Below, piece after piece: positions 21,823 to 33,069 of a stretch of 64,000 nt of DNA. Every line of letters starts with the position of its first letter. Positions within the stretch are counted from its first letter, which is position 1. The translations under genes were made by a program, and so were the position numbers. This DNA is from Argentina anserina (taxonomy: Eukaryota; Streptophyta; Magnoliopsida; Rosales; Rosaceae): the NCBI RefSeq assembly GCF_933775445.1, contig NC_065873.1, positions 2,294,001-2,358,000 on the forward strand. Reading direction: 5' to 3'. A model generated the notes under the pieces. It saw only the letters and a program-made list of their open reading frames with translations. It had not been told where the DNA came from and searched no databases.

Positions 21823-24004
21823 TGTAATAACCCGATTTTTCGGGATCAAATTGTATGAATTCGGAAATTTTTTAAACTTAGAAAAAATTATTAAATCGCT
21901 TTTTGTTGCTTTAATCGACGATGTAAACAAAACGAAACCGAAGTTTAAAAGTTAAAAAGGTTACGTTTCCGCAACACGGGAGTCGACTTTGATTCCGTCA
22001 CTCGTTTCCGAAAACTTCCTTCATGAAAGTTGTAGAGCTCGTCGATACGATTTCGTGGACACGTCACGCATTCTAATCGGATGTCGTATGTGAAAGGTAT
22101 TAGCGACGGAAGTTAGTTTCTGATTTTGGAAAAAGGTATAAAAATGAATTATTAGGAGGTAGGGTTTCCAATTTCGGAAACCTCTCGTTTTCTCTCCCCG
22201 CAGCCCTCCCCCTCGGCCCGAGCCTCTCTCCCTCTCAAAAAAATCTCGCCGCCGATCTCTTGCCTCCGGGCGGCGTGACTCTCACCGCCGGTTCCTAGGC
22301 CCTCTCAAGCTCGACTTCTCCCTCCCCCGGGCAAGACGTGACCTCCCTCGCCACCGAGAAGCCACGCCGATAACCAGCGATTCCTGCAACAAACTCGCCG
22401 CCGATCCAAGCTTCGCCGCCGGTGTATGGAACCATAAATCCTTTCTAATCGACGTTTGGGTGGCGTATAACACGAAATTGGAGCTCGAATCAGAGGTTTT
22501 AACGTCGGAGGAGAACTTGAGATTTCCGGAACTTCCCGGCGACTTTCCGGCCAAACCCTGGCGATCTGGGTTACAACGAAGGTATGGTTGAGATCGCCTC
22601 TTCTTGTTCTCCATCTTTCATGTGAAATTGTGTGATTTTGTGGAGTTGTGGTGGAGTGGATGGAGTGGCGCATGTCGCCGACTGTGGCGGCTCGTGGGTG
22701 GTCATGGAGGTGCACGGAGACGGCCTTAGGCCGTGGGAGGGTAGAGGGGAAGAAAATGAAGGGTTTTGGGTGGCGGTGGGCGAGCTACGCGCCAATTTTA
22801 GAATTGGCGCGTGGGCCTCACGCGCTGCCACTGTGGGCGGTGCGTGAGCGCCACGCGCAGTTGCCTGAGGTGGCGCGTGAACAGTAATTTTCAAACAGTA
22901 AATTTTTGTAAAAAATGATTTATGTACGGTAAATGTAAAAAGTAATTCTGTATAGTAATTGTTAAAGTAATTTACATACAGTAAATGTAAAAGTAATTTA
23001 CATATAGGTAAATCAGTGATTAGTATTTACTGGAATAGTAATACGTAAACAATACGTACATGAAAAGTAATACGTAAACAGTACATATATAAAAAGTAAT
23101 ACATAAACAATACGTATATGAACACTAATACGTGAACAATAATTACGTAAACACCGTAAATTGCTGATCAGTAACAGTAGAACTGATTCGGCATTTGAGG
23201 TTATACGTAACGTTTATAATCACTTCTTATCCAATCTAGGTGATCGACAAACAAGTAAAGGATTTGCTTTCGGTATTGTGGAAATTACGCTCAGGAAAAC
23301 AAGGTGAGTTAAATCTCACAGTGACGAATATACCCTTAGCGGTGATTCATAATTACGCTTATTTTAAAAGATTGAACTATGATATGTATATGATATAGTG
23401 GGTTGTGTATGTGTATAAATGGTAAAATCGATACATATATATGATCAGTTGCTATATTATATACTATCATATTCCTGTTTTTCCAAATGAGTTTATTTAA
23501 AGCATTGATATTTATTTTATTCGAGCATGAGTCTCTTGGTTTTGTACAATAAACATGTGAGGATTGTTTTGTACGTGGTTTTAACTTGAGTTATGTTAAA
23601 ACGTTTTCTGTCTTCGGACGTGTTGGCATGTCGGAACCTAGCCTTGACCGGGCGATAGTTACGATTCAGTTAGAGCTCTAGTCTGTCTGCCAGTGTACTG
23701 CATGAGGGGTAACATATGGGTTACCGGCTTATGAGTACCCATATTTTTCGATATTGGGTGACAGATGGGTTGCCCAATGTCTGGCGGCGTACATCAAGGT
23801 TCTAAAAAATGCTAGGCGTTAATCGGGCGGACAGCTAAAAACCAGCGCCCAGAGGATTAATCGGGGATTAATCAGATTAATTGGGGATTAATCGGCCTAA
23901 AATCGAGGCGGCCAAGGGTCTTCGGGCGCCTAGGCGCCGCCTAGGCGGGGACTTTTAGAACATTGGGCGTACTGCATGAGGGGTAACAGATGAGTACCTG
24001 GGTC
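21823..24004 (+). mobile_element. Long LTR copy, plus orientation, 3' end lost
   Basis: It starts TGTAATAACCCGATTTTTCGG. It carries the conserved block (GTTGTAGAGCTCGTCGATAC at about 22030), a TATA element at about 22137-22143, a GC-rich leader to about 22870 and the motif CGTGAACAGTAA. An AT-rich section with many AGTAATACGTA/ACAGTA repeats follows (22890-23160), then the GTTAGAGCTCTAGTCTGTCTGCC part found in all copies. The TACGTA-rich section makes it most like the LTRs of the 36402-46211 element, but inverted. A MITE is inserted at 23794-23965. The copy stops near 24004, where a LINE 3' end begins, so the LTR terminus is missing. Confidence 0.75.
23794..23965. mobile_element. hAT-type MITE nested in the LTR
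   Basis: The element is 172 bp with inverted ends: CAAGGTTCTAAAA at the left, TTTTAGAACATTG at the right, then CTAGGCG on both sides. Flanks are GGCGTACA (23786-23793) and GGCGTACT (23966-23973), an 8-bp duplication with one mismatch, as hAT elements make. Other LTR copies read straight through this site. The interior repeats GGGATTAATC. Confidence 0.75.
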
Positions 24005-24262
24005 TCTACGAAATTTTATTGAAACGAAAAAAGATACAAAAAGGAATAAAGAATAACACAATTATCCCTCAACCAACTAAGAAACAATTAACGAAAACGA
24101 AAATTAGGATATCCTAATCGATCTCTATTACAATGACTTATCAGAAAATCTGGAACTGAATCCCACCAAATAAAATTATATGAAGAAGCACCGAAATTAA
24201 TAAGAGCATTAGCAGCTTGATTGTCCTCACGAAAAATATGGCTCGATCTAACACTGAAATTG
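24005..24262 (-). mobile_element. LINE 3'-end fragment
   Basis: The minus strand from 24262 reads SSHIFREDNQAANALINFG followed by WWDSVPDFL and DRLGYPNFRFR and a stop. This is the standard C-terminus of a plant LINE RNase H domain. A short 3' UTR follows with ATTCTTTATTCC and TTTTTTCGTTTCAATAAAATTTCG down to about 24005. Only the last 90 or so codons remain. Confidence 0.7.
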
Positions 24263-25710
24263 TGTTATTAATGGATACCTCACATCACACACCGAAGGAA
24301 AATGAAAAGAAATTAATTGATCGTACAATACTGCCGACAACCTAGGAAAGCCTCTGTGTAGGTATAAGCATCCAGTCTCACACGTTTGAGAGTAAACATT
24401 TAAAACTTGAAAGAATGAAATTTCAGGTACCTACAACTGTACAGTGCGTAGATACATCCTTTCCAAAACAAAATGTTGTATTTACGTACATATATATGCT
24501 TGAGCCTTGAGATCTAACTTCCTAAAGATTTTGCTTATAAAATTTGAAGCTGACTTTGCTGTTTTCCAACTCTGTTTTTTTAATTTGCTAGCTTTTAATA
24601 GGCATGCTATATATATTATTGAACTAGTTGACTTCATATTGCTGCTTATTTTAATTTTGTGTCAAACAAGTTTTCTATTGTTATTTTGGTCTAATACTAT
24701 TAAATTAGCTGACTTATGATCCTTTTTCCCTTGTTTATCATTAGCTGACTTATTATGATCTTGAATTTAATATTTTCAATGATAAAAATTGCTGACTTCC
24801 ATTTCTTTTTAGGCAGAACAGTCGACTTCCATTGTTCTTCACATATGTAATACATAGAAAAGTGTTGACTTGGGGAATTCTTCAGCGCTTATTTTATTAA
24901 ATTTTGCTACCGATTAATTAACTAATTAGGACTCCTTCATTGTTTCGTGGAAGAAAGCTTTTCTTAGAGCATATCCAAATTAAGTACACAGAATCTTCCA
25001 CATATATTACATGAACATGTCATGCCACTCGATCTTGGAAATGGGATTAGGTTATTTACTCCATATGACCGCATTTATATATCATTTGCTTAACAAAATT
25101 TTATCGAAGATCGAAATAAACTTAACGTGATTATACCCCAGTATGTAGTGCATTTGTGATCATGCCACACTGTTTAATTTCTCAAAATCAAACAGTACAA
25201 CTAAGTCACCAAGAAAAATTTGTAGATACCAATGTTACGTGATTTTCTTTAGAAAGGAATTTACGAGCACTTATTGGCTCACTTATTTTAGTGAGGATGA
25301 TAAGAAGTGTTGTAGTCATCTATATCATCAACGTGATGAGCCAATAGTCTGGATCGTACGTTCCATGGAATCACAGATTTGATATGATATATGCACCTGT
25401 GAAGGTGTGAACCGGTTACCAAATTACACTGCTCAAAATGCCTTGAATGGAACTATTCGCTATATTTTAATCCAAATTTGTCAATGAACTTAGCTGTACT
25501 ACCCATCAAGGTCGCTCTGCGGATTATTTAAAGATTTGTGTCCATATCATATGTAGTATTGATTAGTACTTTGGAATGATTGATCATAAGAAAAACATAA
25601 ACTTTATGGAATCCCGCTCGCTATGGCTATAAATATGTAGTTATTCTTCTGTGCTCTATAGCATCAAAGCCAATCTTAGCCTTTCAGTACCAAAATAGCA
25701 CTCATCATAT
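24263..25710. other. Upstream region of the first RSL bHLH gene
   Basis: AT-rich DNA with no protein-like frame. The sequence TTAGCTGACTTA/GTTGACTT recurs (24620-24870) as a loose direct repeat of W-box-like TTGAC/GTCAA cores. A TATA box lies 83 bp before the start codon. Confidence 0.45.
25628..25634 (+). promoter_or_regulatory. TATA box of the first RSL bHLH gene
   Basis: TATAAAT within GGCTATAAATATGTAG, 83 bp before the ATG at 25711. The second RSL gene has a very similar TGGTATAAATATGTCA box (49861-49876), 136 bp before its ATG. Confidence 0.6.
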
Positions 25711-26957
25711 ATGGAAGCTTTAACTTTTATTCAAGAGGGATTCTACACTTCTGAGGACGAAGATTTGATCATGTCCCAGTTGCTTGCTAATTACTGTTCT
25801 GTCTCAAATGACCTGAACCGTCAGGCTTCAAGCACTCAAATCCCATTTGCATATTGTCCTAGCAGACATGAATGTTCAGCAGAAACAGACGTGGAAGGCA
25901 TTACTAATCTTTATTCTCGAAGAATTACGGCGACACATTACCATAGCCCCGAACTTTATTGTATGTGGGATCCCAACAGTATCACCAACGTTCATTTCAA
26001 TGAAAGTGAAAAAAATGCAGGCATGGACCAAGCAATGAGAAATTGCAATGCAGATCATGAAGTTGTGTCTGAGATTTCTAAGAAAAGGTCTTGTCCTTCT
26101 GTTGATCATGTAAGTGTAGAATAATAAGCAAACGTATATTGAATATAATGATGATGCCTTCTGTTTTTAAGCAAGCACCTCTAATTTTCCACACTTGATG
26201 TTTTATAGGTCCAGATGAACAAGAGGAATGTGAGGTCCAAGAAGACTGATCAAAGGCCAGTCTTAACAAGAAATATTGCAGATAGTTGCAGCTCAGGGCA
26301 TGATGAACCTATGAATGCTAATTCTCACCAGGATATGAGTCCGAAACCCAGATTCCAAAGGGGATTAACAACCGATCCACAAAGCACATATGCAAAGGTA
26401 GTCCATAGAAGTGCTGCTACATATATATTTTTAATTACCAATCAAAACTAAATGCCTTCGATTCCTTCAATATAAAACTGACCGGAGTTACTGTATGCAT
26501 ATAAATCTCACAGAAAAGTAGAGAAAAAATAAACTCAAGGCTGAGAATTCTGCAGAATCTTGTACCTAATGGAACAAAGGTAAATGCAGAGGACGTACAT
26601 ATGATGAGGTGATCTATAATTCAAAGGTCTCGCGCAAAGTTCTCATACTAATTGGTAGTTTGGATACTGCAGGTTGATATCAGCACAATGCTTGAGGAAA
26701 CTGTTGAGTACGTGAAGTTCTTACAGCTTCAAATCAAGGTAATAGCAGATCAAAGTGAGAGAAAAGTTGTCTTAACATTTCATTATCAGTATAATATGTA
26801 GTTATATTTTAGTATACTCCCAGTAGCTTTAAATCTAATGATAATATATGGTTATTGGATTGACCCGCAGCTTTTGAGCTCTGATGAACTGTGGATGTAC
26901 GCTCCTGTTGTTAACAACGGTATAGGCATCAGAATTCATGACTTGCTCAACTCTTAA
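25711..26957 (+). CDS. RSL-type bHLH transcription factor, divergent paralogue
   Basis: Five exons (25711-26109, 26209-26397, 26514-26579, 26673-26738, 26871-26957) give 268 residues, with the exon pattern of the gene at 50000-51447. The conserved C-terminal half has RGLTTDPQSTYAK, then the bHLH (about 195-240: LRILQNLVPNGTKVDISTML, EYVKFLQLQIKLLSSDELWM) and a short tail, typical of RHD6-LIKE (RSL) class II factors that drive root-hair growth. The basic region reads KKSREKINSR where RSL proteins normally have RKRREKINER. The Glu and final Arg that contact the E-box are kept, but an Arg next to them is Ser. The N-terminal half is poorly conserved. All splice sites are GT-AG and there is no stop, so it may work, perhaps with altered DNA binding. 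Confidence 0.88.
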
Positions 26958-27219
26958 CGCTGATCGTTGTGGAGGAGATGAGTGTCCTTGGAGTTAACTA
27001 GTACCTGATGTTTGAATTAGTAGTCTTGAGGCCCATTATCCGAAATAAAGTCTTATTAGTTATTTGTTAGACACTGAAGATAGTCAAGATACAATGCGTA
27101 TACCTAATCTTCGGAGAAAGCCTACAGAGTGAGATTCAAATTCATATATTTTTTGTAAATTTCTTTTGCAGAGAATTTGGTACATAGTGTAATCAAATGA
27201 CTCCTACATTAAGCATAAG

Positions 27220-27261
<42 letters not shown>

Positions 27262-27725
27262 ATATCAAACTCATCAATGTCTCTAACTCTCTATTGGGCT
27301 CTGATCTATTTCCAGACTTCGTATTTTGATTTGAGAAACAATTTCTTTAAATTAAGCACCCCAGGTTTTTGGTAAATTAGATATTATTATTTTTTACAGA
27401 TTTCAAAGAACTATGGGTTTGTAGAAATTTGATTCGTGAAGGTTGGATTGAAAGAGCAAATCCATAAGACTATGTTTACGATAGGGTTGGGCATCCGAAT
27501 TTCCGTTCGAGTTTGTGACAAATTCATATCTAATCCGAATTAATCGGTTATTCATGTTGTCCATTCACATCCGAATTTTAGAGACATTGACCCAAATGTT
27601 CAACCAATCTGATTTTCAGATCGGTTCGGATCGGTTTTAGTTAAAACTCAAATATTAAAAGTCTTTTGTCAATAAACTCAAATTTAAAGATGTATCAAGC
27701 AATTCAATTATTTAAGCACTCTAGA
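26958..27725. other. 3' flank of the first RSL gene
   Basis: 3' UTR with CCGAAATAAAG near 27040, a CT microsatellite, then from about 27484 text rich in GGTTGGGCATCCGAATTTCC and GGTTCGGATCGG. This resembles one end of a hAT MITE, but the other end is missing or cut off by the LTR at 27726. Confidence 0.4.
27232..27260. repeat. CT microsatellite
   Basis: About 14 uninterrupted TC units in the 3' flank of the bHLH gene. Confidence 0.95.
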
Positions 27726-28038
27726 TGCAATACTCCGAATTTTCGGGTTTAAATTCGTATAATTCTTGTAGATTATTAAACTTGATAATGTTAGTAAAAT
27801 CGCATTTTTACGCTTTCTTGTCGATGTCTTGCGAAACGAAACTGATTTCAGAAATTTAAATTCAAAAACGTTACATTTTCTGTGGCTCGAGAGTCGACTT
27901 TTATTGCGTCACTCATCTCTGAAAATTTCCTTCACGGAAGTTGTAGAACTCGTCGATACGAGTTTGTGGACATGTGGCACACGTTGATCGGATGTTGTAT
28001 GTTTTATTAACGGAAGTTGGTTTCCGATTTTGGAAGAC

Positions 28039-28045
28039 TATAAAA
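28039..28045 (+). promoter_or_regulatory. TATA box of the 27726 LTR
   Basis: TATAAAA in TTTTGGAAGACTATAAAAGG, at the same position after the conserved block as in the other family members. Confidence 0.55.
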
Positions 28046-29138
28046 GGACTTTTTTTTTTGGAAACTTTCCAAAAAAATCAGAAATTTCCCTGAGCTTCTG
28101 TCTCCTCTCCCCGACCCCGGTTTTCCCAGAAAATCTCTCATGCCTGGAACTCAGCCGTCCGGCCACCGATCGGAGGGCCGCTGGTGCCATTCTCTCCGCC
28201 TCTCCATTCTCTCTCGATTGAGCCACGACCCACGGCGAGCAAACCACCGAGCACGGAGCAGCAAGCTCGGCAGTCTCCACTGTCAATCAACGCCTCCGTC
28301 TCCGACGACGCCGGAGCTTGCGACGCTTCCTCATACAGACCTTCCTCCCTCTGATTCTGATCCCAGGTGAATCGAAGCTCGAATCGAGCCGGTTTAATCC
28401 CAATCTTCAACCTCCGATCTGAGATCTTGCGGCGGCGATTCCGGCGGTCTCCAGTCGACTTGGGGCGAACTAAAGGTATAGTTGCGATCTACTCCTCATG
28501 ATCTTCATCTTTGATGTTGGATGTTTGTTGATTTGACGAAGTATGGGCGGAGGTGGTGGTGGTGCGCGTGGGAGTAGATGAGGGCGGCAGGGGCTAGGCA
28601 ATCGACCTAGGACGATGTAGGAAGAAAAATTGTTGGGTTTTTGGGGTTGCGTGTGAGGTCACGCGTGCCTACAGAGGGCGGCGCGTGAACAGTATTTTCG
28701 AAAACAATGTTTCATGAACATTATTTTCGTGAACAATGCTTACTGTACTTAATAATCACCTGTCGGTGTACATGTCGTTTTCTAAGCACTTTGTCCTGCT
28801 ATTAGGTGACTGATGAAACGAGTGAGGGAATCGCTTTCGGTGTCGTGGAAATTGCACGCAGGAAATAAAGTGAGTAAATCTCACTATGCCAAGTCTACCC
28901 TTGGCGGTGACTCATATTTACGATTTCTTAAAAAGAGTGAACTGTGACATCTATTTAATATAGTGGGTTGTGTATGTGTACGAAAATGGTAAATACGATA
29001 CATATATATGAGTTGATATATTATATAATGTTACAGTGTTTATTTCAATTATGAGATTGCATTGTTTTCGATTAATTGTGGCAGATAGGATCAGAATGGT
29101 GATAATAACATACCTTCCGGTATAACGGATTATTTGGG

Positions 29139-29141
<3 letters not shown>

Positions 29142-29171
<30 letters not shown>
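29142..29171. repeat. TA microsatellite
   Basis: About 14 AT units inside the LTR, where related copies have shorter AT stretches. Confidence 0.9.
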
Positions 29172-29177
<6 letters not shown>

Positions 29178-29374
29178 GCAAGAGTCGCTTGGTGGTAGTA
29201 CATAAACATGTGTGGATTGTTATATTGTACGAGGTTTTAACATTGAGTCTTGTTAAAACGTTTTCTAGGTCTTCGGACGTTGTTGGCATTAAATCGGAAC
29301 CATGCCTTGGTTGGGTGTCGGTTACGATCAGTTAGAGCTCTAGTCTGTCTGCCGGTGTATTGCATGAGGGGTAA

Positions 29375-32315
29375 TGTAACGACCCCAAAATTTCGAGTAT
29401 AAAAACTCAAAATTTCAAAGTCGTTAAACACCAAACAATCTCGATGAAATCGAAATCATTTAAAATGCCACAGCGGATCATCTCTGAGTTCAAAATACAA
29501 CTCAGTCAAACCGATTATTACAACCAAATTATAATTCAACATTATAACAAATGGAAATGTATAATCCTCACAACAACCTCACAAGATAGTCACACAAAAT
29601 CCTCACATAAGCTGGAGATAAATAACTTCAAGTCCTCTGAGTGGTCCGTCAATTCCCGCTAATCTACACCTGCGGAGTTATCCACTACACCATCGAATTG
29701 GTGCACCGGGATTGTAAACACAAACCCGGTAAGCTTTACAGCTCGTATGAGTAAAATGAAAATATATAACTCGCATATAAATATATACGAAAATTCACAA
29801 ATCAAACAAATATAAATGCACTCATGAGTCAGTGGACGGCCCATCTGGTTGTCCCAAAGAAATATGAAATAAAACGCTCATGAGAAATTAAGTAACCATT
29901 CTGGTTACCCAAATGCATTTATATTACGGGTACCAAGAACGCTGGTACACATCTGTTACCCCTCTCGTAATACACCGCCGACATTGGATAGCCACCCGCT
30001 ACCCAACATCCAAAACAATCTGAGTACCCATGAGCAGATAACCACCCGTTACCTCACATGCAGTACTAAGGCAGACAGACTAAAGCTCTAACTGTATCGT
30101 AACTTTCGCCCGGCCAAAGACTAGGTTCCGACTTGCCAAACACGTACAATAATCTCACATCATATTGTACCAATCACGTCCGAAGACAAATCAACATTTT
30201 AACAATCTCAATGTTAAAAATCACGTACAATAATCTCACATCATATTGTACCAAAAATCATGTCCGAAGACAAATCAACATTTTAACAATCTCAATGTTA
30301 AAATCACGTACAATAATCTCACATCATATTGTACCAAAAATCATGTCCGAAGACAAATCAACATTTTAACAATCTCAATGTTAAAATCACGTACAATAAT
30401 CTCACATCATATTGTACCAAAAATCATGTCCGAAGACAAATCAACATTTTAACAATCTCAATGTTAAAATCACGTACAATAATCTCACATCATATTGTAC
30501 CAAAAATCATGTCCGAAGAAAAATCAACATTTTAACAAACTCAATGTTAAAATCACGTACAATAATCTCACATCATATTGTACAAATCAAAATCACATGC
30601 TCGATATTTAAATCTCGTCATCGAAATGACATAAATCACGATAAAATCATAACAGTATATTATATAGCAAACTATATATATATGTACATATTTACCATTT
30701 ATACAATATATATATAATCCATTATATCGTATACATGTCATATTTCATAATCACGTCCGAAGACAAAAACTCGTCCGAAGACAAAACTCGTCCGAAGACA
30801 AAACATTTTAACAAACTCATGTTAAAACCACGTACAATAATCACACCTCATATTGTACAAAAATCACATCACATGCTCAACATTTAATTCTCGTCATTCG
30901 AAATGACCAATTTCAATGAATTCATAACAGTATATAATATAGCAAACTATATATATATGTACTTATTACCATTTATACGATATATACGTAATCCACTATA
31001 TTGTATACGTGTCGTAATTCAATATGAAAAGCTCTTGCAAAAATTTTGGAATCACCGCAAGGGTAGATTCGTAAATAAGTGAGATTTTACTCACCTTCTT
31101 TCCTGCGTGCAACTTCCACGACCCTGAAAGTAATTTCCTCACTCGTTTCGTCAGTCACCTAATAGCACGATAAATGCTTAGAAAATGATACTTAAAATAT
31201 TAGGTGACGAGTTCAGCACAGCTAAATGTTGTTCATAAAACATTGTTCACGGAACACTGTTCATGTTTACTAATCACTGTTTTACTAAACCACTGTTCAC
31301 AGTTACTGTTTTATCAAAACACTGTTCAAAGTTACTGTTTTACCATGACACTGTTTACAGTTACTGTTACAAATCACTATTCACAGTTACTGTTACAGAT
31401 CACTATTCATGTGGAGTTACTATTCACAGCTACTATTCATTCGGCGTTACTGTTCACCGACCGCCACCAATTATCACCAAATTTCACCACCACAACCTAA
31501 ACAACATTTCCAATAACTTCCTAGTTGACACCAAGGTCTAAATCCGAGTCTAAACAGTCCAAACAACGAAGAACATGAAATCGGCACTATTCACAAACCC
31601 TAGAAATTGAAATTTTGATTCGGGTACTTACACTTCGATTTGGCTCGATTCCTTTTGTGGGAATGTTGCTGGGACTGAGACAAGCAAAACCCCCCAAGAA
31701 TCTTGAGCCATGGTGGCCGGAGGAGGCGGCGCCGCCACAGCAGTAACTTCCGGCGGTTGTTACACCGTGTGTGGTTGTCGCCGGAGTGCAAGGCGTAGCC
31801 CAAAAGATGGAGCTCGTCGAGCCCGTCAGTTTGATAGGTGGCACGACACGAGGCGACGTCGGATGGTGGAGAAATCGGCCGGAGAAGGTTTTTGGGTCGG
31901 GTGAACAGTAACCGAGCTCGGGTGAACAGTACCCCGATCTGATTTTTAGAAAAAATCTGATTTTCTGATTTTTAATCTCCTCTCCTTCCTTTTATACTAT
32001 TTCCAAAATCGGAAACGAACTTCCGACGTTAATAACTTTTGTATCCGAAGTCCGATTCGAACGCATGACGTGTCCACGAATTCGTATCGATGAGCTCTAC
32101 GACTTTTGTGAAGGAAGTTTTTGCAACCGAGCGACGGAATAAAAGTCGATCTATACGTTGCGGTAACGTTACGTTTTCTAATTAAACGATCCGAGAACGT
32201 TTCTGTTTTTGTTTTGAAATGTCGCAAACCTCCAATTGTCGTCTTGAATTAATTTCACAAGTTTAACACTTAAAAAATACTCGACATTTAGTTTCTAAAA
32301 ATTCGGGTTATTACA
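29375..32315 (-). mobile_element. Solo LTR (2.94 kb), minus orientation, nested in an LTR
   Basis: It begins TGTAACGACCCCAAAATTTC and ends AATTCGGGTTATTACA, with a perfect 5-bp duplication GGTAA on both sides (29370-29374, 32316-32320). Read on the minus strand it has the same plan as the surrounding LTR: conserved block and promoter (about 32160-31990), GC-rich leader (31900-31640), AACAGTAA-rich section (31460-31250), hairpin tandem repeats (30800-30141) and the CCGGGTTTGTGTTTACAATCCCGG part (about 29715). No internal region is present, so it is a recombination product of a full element. Confidence 0.9.
30141..30590. repeat. 83-bp tandem repeat array of two dyad modules
   Basis: Starts of CACGTACAATAATCTC fall at 30141, 30222, 30305, 30388, 30471 and 30554, so the period is 83 bp after a first 81-bp unit. 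Each unit has one module with the inverted pair GTACAAT...ATTGTAC and a second with TTTTAAC...GTTAAAA. Units differ by only a few bases. Short CGTCCGAAGACAAA repeats continue at 30752-30802. Confidence 0.95.
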
Positions 32316-33069
32316 GGTAACAGATGGGTTGCCTGGGTCTTATGAGTACCCATGTTTTTAAATGATATTGGGTAACAAGATGAGTTGCCCAGTGTCTGCC
32401 GGTGTACTGCATGAGTGGTAACATATGGGTTGCCTGGGTCTCATGAGTACCCATGTTTTTAAATAATATTGGGCAACCAGATGAGATGTCCAGTGTCTCA
32501 TGAGTACACTTGTATTTAAATGTTATCTGTTATATTTTTTTTGTATGTGATGTATGTTATAATGTTGGTTTACTCATACGGGCTGCAAAGCTTACCAGGT
32601 TTGTGTTTACAATCCTGGTGCACCAATTAGATGTGTCGTCTTGTGACTCATGAGTACATTTATAATTAAATGTTTTCAGTATTTTTCTCTTGTATTACTA
32701 TGCGTGTTATACTGTTGTTTTACTCATACGAGCTGCAAATCTTATCGGGTTTGTGTTTACAATCCTGGTGCACATATTCGATGGTGTAAGAGATAGTTCT
32801 GCAGGTTAGCAGAATTGGAGGACTACTCTGAAGATTTCGAAGTTTCTTTATTTTGTTTTGTGGTGAAGATTAGGAGGATTTTACATTTCCATTTGATATA
32901 ATGCTTGAATTATAAATTGGTTTTGTAATAATCAATTCGAGTGAGATGTACTATGAACTCAGTAATGATACGCTGTGACTATAAGATGATTTTGATTTAT
33001 TGAGATTGTTTTAGAGTTTTTAATGGCTTCGATTTTGAGTTTAACACTTGAAATTTCGGAGTCGTGACA

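Larger units (their letters stand above)
27726..33069 (+). mobile_element. Long LTR copy, plus orientation, split by another solo LTR
   Basis: It starts TGCAATACTCCGAATTTTCGG and ends GAAATTTCGGAGTCGTGACA. Removing the nested LTR (29375-32315) and one copy of its target duplication leaves about 2.4 kb. It has the conserved block, a TATA box (28039-28045), a GC-rich leader, the CGTGAACAGTA motif (28685) and the GTTAGAGCTCTAGTCTGTCTGCC part just before the nested insertion. After the insertion, two copies of a roughly 115-bp unit (GGTTGCCTGGGTCT.ATGAGTACCCATGTTTTT) lie at 32327-32560, and the terminal section matches 12620-13017. Flanks CTAGA and CTGAT do not form a clear target duplication. 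Confidence 0.8.

Noticed and set aside
30133..30717. Overlapping 68-101 codon frames with repeated peptides
   Set aside because: They arise because the 83-bp tandem unit contains no stop in one frame. They are not protein-coding.
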